Below, in pieces: positions 1 to 7,700 of a stretch of DNA of 10,491 nucleotides. Source of the DNA: JBARCX01 sp049794535. Lineage in GTDB: Bacteria; Pseudomonadota; Gammaproteobacteria; Xanthomonadales; Rhodanobacteraceae. The translations under genes and the position numbers were made by a program. The DNA is taken from contig JBARCX010000021.1 of NCBI GenBank assembly GCA_049794535.1, forward strand, positions 1-10,491, given 5' to 3'. Positions within the stretch are counted from its first letter, which is position 1; each line of letters starts with the position of its first letter. The notes under the pieces were generated by a model. That model was not told the origin of the DNA, searched no databases, and saw only the letters and a list, made by a program, of their open reading frames with translations.

Positions 1-138
1 TTTCTTTGGGCCAGCAAAGAAAGGTGACTCGGACCCCGGCAGGGGTTCGAAACGCCCGCTGCGTAAGCGACCCACTGGCGATATCGCAACAACCAGGCGA
101 CAACACATCAAACACCAACATGGCCAGAACACATAACT
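1..138. repeat. Dispersed intergenic repeat, copy A
   Basis: Aligns without gaps to 205-335 at an offset of 197 bp, with the best-conserved core at 38-66 (GGCAGGGGTTCGAAACG and GCCCGCTGCGTAAGCG). The left edge is an inverted repeat: TTTCTTTG (1-8), six-base loop, CAAAGAAA (15-22). The window begins inside this palindrome, so it may extend further left. The palindrome plus GTGACTCG resembles an abundant intergenic repeat remembered from Xanthomonadaceae-type genomes; this is recollection, not a search. Open frames through it in several directions are repeat-derived and not genes. Confidence 0.7.
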
Positions 139-204
139 CCGGGCATCCATGCCCTCCGCCCTTCGGGCCAGCTGCGCTGTTCGCACTCGCTCCTGCGCGC
201 GCGT

Positions 205-335
205 GGGCCAACAAAGAAAAGTGACTCGACCACCGGCAGGGGTTCGAAACGCCCGCTGCGTAAGCGGCCCACTAGCGATAGCGCGACAATCAAGCGACAA
301 CACATCAAGCACCAGCATCACCAAGTCACATAACA
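205..335. repeat. Dispersed intergenic repeat, copy B
   Basis: Second copy of the repeat at 8-138, same orientation, no indels. It keeps the right arm CAAAGAAA (212-219) but has lost the left TTTCTTTG arm, which is replaced by a GC-rich stretch of alternating GC (196-203). The spacer 139-204 holds a GGGCAT-CC-ATGCCC palindrome at 141-154 and GCCC-TTC-GGGC at 158-168, so the whole 1-335 block is rich in small hairpins. Confidence 0.7.
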
Positions 336-974
336 CATCAAAAGACACCACCGAAAACCAACTAAAGCGAGCCACGGAGCCAGCTCCGCCATGTAAATGC
401 CAGACAACTCAATGCCACGCCACAGCATGGATCAGTTGGATGGGTGAGCCCGGAATTGCCGTTTTTTCATACACCCTAGCCGAATCTGCCCATGCGCGTG
501 CCGATTACGTGGAGTTGACGCGGTCAATCGAATTCAGAATCAATGCCGAGAAGTCACTAAGGCGAAAGTACAAAATGCTTATGGGTAATAGATGATTTGA
601 ATATTTTTTAAAATCACCGGTTACCTAATAAATAACTAGATAGTTGGCGTTTCCGAGTAGGTCAAGTTTACTTTAAGAACCCAAGGATCGTTGGGCAGGG
701 GGAGGCTTGCCAAGATTTAGCGAAGAGAGATGACGTACTCACCCTATCTTTCTTCCAGGTTTTTCCGCGTGCCGAGAGATCGGTATGTGCTGGTCCACAC
801 CGGCAGCAGGCAATATCCCTCCCCATGAGCCCCGAACTATTGCCTGTCGGAACCTAACGTAGGCCAAGCAGCAACAAGGATTCATCTAGCAAGGATTCGC
901 CTGGAGCATCGGACAACAAGGATGTTGGCATCGAAAGGATGTGTGCGCCGCGTCATTGAAACAGGGGAAATACC
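336..974. other. Non-coding intergenic stretch
   Basis: No convincing gene. An open frame crosses from the repeat to 595; its last 52 codons (from an ATG at 440) show no recognisable domain and no good ribosome binding site. There is a small GC-rich palindrome CGGAGC-CA-GCTCCG at 375-388, a T6 run near 461-467, and a distinctly AT-rich patch at about 590-645 in an otherwise GC-rich window. The right part (800-940) carries the hairpin and AAGGAT motifs annotated separately. The AT-rich patch could hold a promoter, but I cannot identify convincing -35/-10 boxes. Confidence 0.5.
800..850 (+). promoter_or_regulatory. Long inverted repeat, possible leader RNA structure
   Basis: A perfect 9-bp inverted repeat, CAGGCAATA (807-815) and TATTGCCTG (838-846), encloses a 22-nt loop containing CCCTCCCC. 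A lower CCG/CGG helix (800-802 with 848-850) can extend it across a small bulge. It is followed by AAGGAT motifs at 876, 891, 918 and 935. No known riboswitch class is recognised. The function is unknown; it could be part of a 5' leader or a decayed repeat. Confidence 0.3.
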
Positions 975-1169
975 ATGATCATCCGTCCTGCTCGCGATAG
1001 ACCTCTAGCATATTCAAACATCGTCTTGAAGCATGCGCCCTCCGTTGGAAAGTTCAGCTTCTTTTGTCGCAACCGACTCCGACCTAAGGTTGGCTACCGC
1101 CGCCGATCTGTGTCGCGCTGTGCAAGGTTTCAGCTTCGCTGCATTGCGACGAAGCGTTCAATGAACTAG
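975..1169 (+). CDS. Possible small basic hypothetical protein (64 aa)
   Basis: This ATG-initiated frame of 64 codons is preceded by a good Shine-Dalgarno-like AGGGG at 963-967, seven bases before the ATG. The product is very rich in Arg and Lys with several Cys, has no signal peptide, membrane segment or family motif that I recognise, and its codons do not show the GC bias of the two real genes. It may be a real small gene, a remnant of a larger one, or chance. The ribosome binding site is the only positive evidence, so confidence is low. Confidence 0.2.
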   Translation: MIIRPARDRPLAYSNIVLKHAPSVGKFSFFCRNRLRPKVGYRRRSVSRCARFQLRCIATKRSMN

Positions 1170-1293
1170 TAGCACTTCGCGCCAAGCAGCTGACTCTTAG
1201 GTTGTCGCTTAGGATCGCTGGGCGTCTTTGAATGACTGTCGAATAGGGTCGAAGGAACCCAGGTGGCTGTGTGTCGAGCCGTCAGGGTAAGTC

Positions 1294-1398
1294 ATGGCTG
1301 ATTTTCTCTCATTGACCTTAAGCGACATGTCTTTCCAACGTAATGTGGGGATGTGGATATTGCGAAAGAGAAGCCACTGTTCCGCGATGGTGAGTTAA
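1294..1398 (+). CDS. Possible short ORF (34 aa) upstream of the adhesin
   Basis: An ATG at 1294 opens 34 codons ending at TAA 1396-1398, with AGGG at 1284-1287 six bases before the start. The peptide begins MADFLSLTLSDM and has no recognised motif. It ends within the AT-rich segment before the adhesin gene. The length is near what chance allows, so it is listed only because of the spacing of the ribosome binding site. Confidence 0.12.
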   Translation: MADFLSLTLSDMSFQRNVGMWILRKRSHCSAMVS

Positions 1399-1447
1399 TA
1401 GGATTAAGTTAATAACTATCCGCTAATTCATTATCAAGACATTTTAT
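1391..1447 (+). promoter_or_regulatory. AT-rich putative promoter/operator region of the adhesin gene
   Basis: This is the most AT-rich stretch near the adhesin start. It contains an exact 8-nt direct repeat AGTTAATA at 1393-1400 and 1407-1414 (14-bp period, so not helically in phase) and a -10-like CATTAT at 1429-1434. No good -35 box lies at the proper distance, so an activator or alternative sigma factor is possible. Assignment as the promoter rests on position and base composition only. Confidence 0.3.
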
Positions 1448-1531
1448 TTGAAGCGAGGCATCCATCATGTTGCCTCGGCGATCTCGGCTGCTCTGAAAGC
1501 AATGACTGCGATCTCTACATATCTCATTCGT

Positions 1532-1536
1532 AGAGG
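1532..1536 (+). promoter_or_regulatory. Ribosome binding site deciding the adhesin start
   Basis: AGAGG ends seven bases before ATG 1544. It supports starting the adhesin at the canonical extended-signal-peptide Met (MNKIYSKVWN) and not at the in-frame TTG at 1448 or ATG at 1502, neither of which has a comparable site. Confidence 0.65.
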
Positions 1537-1543
1537 CTTCGCC

Positions 1544-1756
1544 ATGAACAAGATCTACAGCAAGGTTTGGAACAAGTCGCTCGGACAACTGGTGGTTGCC
1601 TCTGAATTGGCCAGCCTGCAGCGGGGTGGCGCGAGTGATCGAACGATCATGCTGGAGGATAGGTACGCCCTATCTCATTCTGGTATCAGTCTTCGACCAC
1701 TCGTGGCGGCCTTGCTACTGATTTGTGGCCTGGTGAGCTCGCACACCGCGCATGCA
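1544..1756 (+). other. Extended signal peptide region (ESPR)
   Basis: Residues 1-71. MNKIYSKVWNKSLGQLVVAS is the conserved N-terminal ESPR found on large autotransporters, where it is thought to slow inner-membrane translocation. A ~25-residue polar linker follows, then the usual hydrophobic core (LRPLVAALLLICGLV) and a signal peptidase I site after AHA (before Gln at 1757). The linker makes it somewhat longer than most. The Cys in the core does not fit a lipobox. Confidence 0.9.
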
Positions 1757-4700
1757 CAATATGCCGCTGGAGGTGGCGCTGCGACAGGTGCAACGTCCAT
1801 AGCCATCAGCTCAGCTCCCGGTGGATGTGGTGCTGGGTTTGCGGCCACAGCAAGCGGTACCGGTGCGATTGCGTTTGGCGGATGCGCCACCAATGCGGCC
1901 AGCCAGACGTTGGCCAGCGGCTCGAATGCGATTTCCATCGGAATCGGTGCACAAGCGACGAACACGGCAGCCTTCGCTTTCGGACAGGGCTCACAAGCCA
2001 GCGGTACTTTCTCGACGGCGTTCGGTAGCGCAGCTCAAGCTTCGGGGGCCAATGCCACAGCGATTGGCAGTACCAGCGCAAACCCTGCCAACTCCATTCC
2101 GGTAAGGGCGAGCGGCAGCGGTGCTACGGCCATTGGCGCTAACTCTACTGCGGGTGCCAATGCAGCGGGCGCCAATTCGGTGGCGATCGGTGCCCAGTCC
2201 AACGCCTACAACTCCGCTTCGTTTGCGTTGGGGTTAAGCGCGGTAGCTGGCGTGAGCGGTAGCGGCACGGTGGTCAACGATATGGCGCTAGGTAACGGCG
2301 CGCAGGCGACCGGTGGTAATTCGATTGCTGAAGGAACGGGCGCCATAGCTAATGCTGCCGGTGCCGTAGCCATTGGGCAGACCGCGACGGCAACGGGCGG
2401 TAAGGCGGTTTCCATCGGTAGTGGTAACACGGCAAACGGTGATGGTGCAGTAGCGATTGGCGATCCGAACTCAGCGACCGGCACCGGTGCGGTGGCCATG
2501 GGTAATGCCAACACCGCGAATGGTCAGGGCGCAGTCGCGTTAGGCAATACCAACTCGGCCATCGGGCAAGGTTCGGTGGCACTGGGTAATGCCTCTACGG
2601 TAGCTGTTGCTGGTGGACTTGCCATGGGCGACACGGCGAGTGCCAAGGCAGCAGCCGGCGTATCGCTCGGTTCGAACTCCGTGGCCAACAATGCGAACGA
2701 CGTGGCCTTGGGTGCGGGTTCGACCACCGCTGCGCCACATACCGGCACCACAGCACAATACGGCGGCACAGCGGCAGGTATCGCCAAGGCGAGTAGTGGT
2801 GTGTTGTCGATTGGTGCTGGGGGCACAGAACGTCAATTGCAGAATCTCGCAGCGGGTGTGATCTCGGGTACCTCCACCGATGCGATCAATGGCTCGCAGC
2901 TATTTAGCGTAGTCACCGGTGTCAATAATCTGGGTACCTCGGTGGCGAATGCGTTTGGTGGCACCAGCAGTTACAACGTAGCTACCGGTGCGGTGACCGG
3001 CGGCTTCAGTTACGCCGGTGGTACGTACACCAGCGTGCAGAGCGTGTTCAACGCGATCACTGGCAGCAGCGCCACGCCAGGTATCAAGTATTTCCATGCC
3101 AACTCGATACTCGCTGATAGCGCGGCGACAGGCCTCAACAGCGTAGCGATCGGTCCGCTGGCAACAGCAGCGGCAGGCAATGCGATTGCACTCGGTAATA
3201 CAGCGAATGCCAGTGTTGCCGGAGCCATAGCCATCGGCGGTAGCGCAGCGGCAACGAGCGCGAACAGCATCGCGCAGGGTACGAGCGCCGCAGCATCCGC
3301 AGCCAATGCGATTGCCCTCGGCAATACAGCCATTGCCAATGCCGCAGGTGCTGTGGCGATTGGACAGACCTCGACGGCAGAGGGTGGCCAGGCGGTATCG
3401 ATTGGCGTCGGTAACACAGCGAACGGTAATGGTGCCGTGGCGATGGGCGACCCCAGTTCGGCCATCGGTACCGGCGCGGTTGCACTGGGTAACACCAATA
3501 CGGCGAATGGACAGGGCGCGGTGGCGCTCGGCAATAACAATTCGGCAGCGGGGCAGGGCTCGGTAGCGTTGGGCAATGACTCAAACGCGTTGGCTGCCGG
3601 TGCGCTCGCCATGGGAGACACCGCGAAAGCGAATGTTGCGGATGGTGTTGCCCTGGGTTCTGGCGCCACCGTCACCAATCCTGACGATGTTGCCTTGGGC
3701 GCGGGTTCGACAGCGGCAACACCACACTCCGGCGTCTTTGCCGAATACGGTGGCACCGCCGCGGCAGCCTCGCCGGCATCGGTAGTGTCGCTGGGTGCTC
3801 TGGGCACCGAGCGGCAATTGCAGAATGTCGCTGCCGGTGTGATCTCGGGTACATCGACGGATGGGATCAACGGTTCGCAGTTGTTTAGCGTGGTGACCGG
3901 TGTCAATAACTTAGGTACCTCGGTCGCGAACGTGTTCGGCGGTACCAGTAGCTATAACCCGGCCACCGGTGTCGTCACGGGTGGTTTCAGTTATGCCGGC
4001 AATAGCTATAGCAGCGTGCAGAATGTGTTCAATGCGATCGGGGGTACTGGCGGCACGGCCGGCATCAAGTACTTCCATGCCAACTCGACCTTGGCCGATA
4101 GCAATGCGGCAGGCGCCAACAGCATCGCGGTGGGGCCGGTGGCCAATGCTTACGGCAACGACTCGATTGCACAGGGCCTGGATGCAGTGGCTGGTGTGAG
4201 CGGCGCGCCGACGACAGCCAACGACATTGCGGTGGGCAACGGAGCGCAGGCGACGGGTGGTAACAGCGTTGCGCTAGGTGCCTCCGCCAACGCCAGCACA
4301 GTGAGCAGCATTGCGATCGGCAACGGTGCAGCAGCGAGCGGCGCCCATGGAGGTTCGGTGGCGATCGGTTCCATTGCCGATGCCAGTGGTATTGGCGCGA
4401 TCTCGATCAGCAATGTGGGATCTTTCGCGAGTAGTGCGATCGTTTCCGGTACCGACGCGGTCGGTATTGGTAATGGCATCTCGGCCGCCGGTGAGGCGTC
4501 GATCGCGTTTGGTCCCGCCGCCAGCACCACCGCAGGCGGCAGCTATGGTTTGGCCTTTGGCGACAATGCAGCATCGTCTGCGGCGCAGGGTATTGCCATC
4601 GGTCGTCAGGCGAGTGCCAGTACCGCGAACAGCATTGCCTTGGGCAGCTACTCGTCAGCCACCCGCGGTGCGCTGACCGGCTATACCGGATATGCGGTTG

Positions 4701-7700
4701 GCACCAGCAATTCCGGCGGTGAGTTGAATATTGCCGATAACGGTACCGGTCGTCAGATCACCGGCGTTGCTGCAGGCAGTCAGGCCACGGATGCGGTCAA
4801 CGTCAGTCAGCTCAATCAAATTGGACAAGATGCGGCGACGTCGCTCGGTGGTGGCGCTACGTTGAATGCAACGACCGGTGTGTATACCCCTCCGTCGTAC
4901 AGCATCAACTCCATCAGCACGACGGGTGCCAACACGGGCAGCACCGCCAATGCCAATGTCGGCGCGGCGCTCTCGGCATTGAATACCGATGCCGTGAATA
5001 CCGCTGCTATCGCGGTGAAGTACAACAGCGTAGGCGGCAACCTGATTACGTTGGGGGCGACCGGCGGCACGGGTGCCACCGGTACGGTGAAAATCACCAA
5101 TCTGACACCAGCAACCTTGAGTGCCACCAGCACCGATGCGGTGAATGGCTCGCAATTGTTCGCCACCAATTCGACCCTCAACAACATTACTGGTGGCGGT
5201 GGCATCAAGTATTTCCATGCCAATTCCACCTTGGCTGATAGCTCCGCCACGGGCACGAATAGCGTGGCGATTGGCCCGGTATCCAGCGCGACGGCGACCG
5301 ATACGGTTGCGATGGGCGACTCGGCGATCGCTAACCAAGCGGGTGCCGTAGCGATTGGCGGTACGGCGGCGGCGACAGGCAACAACAGCATTGCGCAAGG
5401 CGAAGACGCGACGGCTTCCGCTGTGGGTGCGATTGCCGTAGGCAATATGTCGCAGGCCAGCGCGGCCGGTGCACTCGCCGTCGGGAATACGGCTGAGGCA
5501 CTGGGCACCAATAGCATCGCGCAGGGAAGAAGCGCGGAGGCTTCCGCAGCCGATGCGATTGCACTCGGCACAGGAGCCACCGCCAATGCGGTCGGTGCCA
5601 TAGCGATGGGAGATTTCGCGACCGCAACCGGAGGTTCAGCCGTCTCGATTGGCGTTGGCAATACGGCGAGTGGCAACGGCGCCGTAGCGTTGGGTGATCC
5701 CAATTCGGCGACCGGCACCGGCGCGGTAGCGATGGGTAATAGCAATACAGCGAATGGGCAGGGCGCGGTAGCGCTCGGCAGCACCAACTCGGCCACCGGC
5801 CAGGGTTCGGTGGCGCTGGGCAATGCCTCCACGGCAGCGGCTGCTGGTGGTGTGGCGATGGGCGACACGGCGAATGCCGCCGCCGCCGATGGTGTTGCCT
5901 TGGGTTCCGGTGCTGTCGCCAATAACGCGAACGATGTGGCACTGGGTTCGAACTCGACAACGGCTGCTGCGGTGGCGACGACGGGTGCCACCATCAACGG
6001 CACCGCGTATACCTTCGCCGGTACCACGCCGAAGAGTACGGTGAGTGTGGGTGCTGTCGGAAGCGAACGCACGATTACCAACGTCGCTGCGGGTCAGGTC
6101 TCGGCCACCAGCACCGATGCAGTCAATGGCTCGGAGTTGTATGCCACCAACAGTGCCGTGAACAGCATTGGCACCACGGTCAATAACATCACCACCGGTG
6201 GTGCGGGCATCGAGTATTTCCATGCCAACTCGACCTTGCCGGATTCATCGGCCGTAGGCACCAACAGCATCGCGGTAGGCCCGAATGCGGTATCCAATGG
6301 CGCAGGCTCTATCGCGATGGGTAATGGTGCGGCGGCAGGCGCCATCGGTTCGAGCATCGCCATCGGTCAGAGTGCATCAGCGAATGCAGGAACAGCTGCA
6401 GGTAGTGCCGTGGCGATTGGCCAGGGCAACCAGGCGACGGGCGATGGTGCGGTGTCGATCGGCGATCCGAACAATGCAACGGGTCAAGGCGCTATCGCAC
6501 TGGGCTACAACAACACGGCCAACGGTCAGGGTGCGGTGGCGCAAGGCAGTGGCAACACGGCCACCGGGCAGGGCTCGGTAGCGTTGGGTAATGCATCCAG
6601 TGCATCGGCGGCCGGTTCACTCGCGATGGGTGACACCGCGAACGCTGCTGCTGCGGATGGCGTAGCGCTGGGTTCCGGTGCTGTCGCCAATAACGCGAAT
6701 GATGTGGCGCTGGGTTCAAACTCGACAACGGCTGCTGCGGTGGCGACGACGGGTACCACCATCAACGGTACCGCGTACACCTTCGCCGGCACTACGCCGA
6801 CGAGCACAGTGAGTGTGGGTGCGGTTGGTAGCGAACGCACGATTACCAATGTCGCTGCCGGTCAGATCTCGGCCACCAGCACCGATGCAGTCAATGGCTC
6901 GGAGTTGTATGCGACCAACAGTGCCGTGAATAGCATCGGTACCACGGTCAATAACATCACCAGCGGTAAGGTCGGCCCGTTCGTTTCCGATAACTCAGTG
7001 ACGTCGACGCAGCCGGTGTCGTCGGGAGCGAATGCATCAGCGGGTGGTTTCGGTGCATCGGCCACCGGTGCGGCATCGACGGTGTTGGGTAATCAGGCGA
7101 CCGATAACGGCGTGGCCGATTCCACCGTGCTGGGTCAGGGTGCCAGCATCGCCAGTGGATTGAGTGGCTCGAACGTCGCGCTGGGTCAAAGCTCGACCGT
7201 GATCGCCGCAGCGGTACAGACCGCGAGTGCGACGGTTGGCGGCACCGTCTATAACTTCGCAGGTGCGACGCCTGCGGGTGTGGTCAGTGTGGGCTCGGCA
7301 GGTAACGAGCGGCAGGTCACCAATGTCGCTGCCGGTCAGATCTCAGCCACATCGACCGATGCGGTGAATGGCTCGGAACTCTATGCCACCAATACGGCGC
7401 TCAACAACATCACCACCGGTGGTGCAGGCATTGAGTATTTCCACGCCAACTCGACCTTGCCGGATTCATCGGCCGTAGGCACCAACAGCATCGCCGTAGG
7501 CCCGAATGCGGTATCCAACGGCTCCGGCTCTATCGCGATGGGCAATGGCGCCGCGGCGGGCGCCACCGGTTCGAGCATCGCTATCGGTCAGAGTGCATCA
7601 GCGAATGCAGGAACAGCTGCAGGTAGTGCCGTGGCGATTGGCCAGGGCAACCAGGCGACGGGCGATGGTGCGGTGTCGATCGGCGATCCGAACAGTGCAA

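Noticed and set aside
38..66. Possible tRNA T-arm or attachment site (GGGGTTCGAAACGCCC, also at 235-263)
   Set aside because: It resembles a T-loop, but no acceptor, D or anticodon arm can be built around it. It is simply the conserved core of the direct repeat.
108..308. Reverse-strand ORF of 66 codons in the left repeat
   Set aside because: It is a translation of the dispersed repeat (a WPEGRRAWMP-like peptide). Such peptides appear wherever the repeat does and are not evidence of a gene.
149..595. Forward ORF of 148 codons starting in the repeat
   Set aside because: The first half is repeat sequence and the second half has no recognisable domain or suitable start signal.
1716..1728. Lipobox in the adhesin signal peptide (LLLIC)
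   Set aside because: Ile precedes the Cys, where Gly, Ala or Ser is required. A clear signal peptidase I site (AHA) follows, and family members are not lipoproteins.
4816..6081. Long open frame on the reverse strand (about 421 codons), and a similar one at 3010-3906
   Set aside because: Both lie wholly inside the adhesin gene. Its repeated Gly/Ala/Ser/Asn codons rarely create stops in the opposite frame. The predicted products are low-complexity Ala/Pro/Leu repeats mirroring the adhesin periodicity, with no ribosome binding site or domain.
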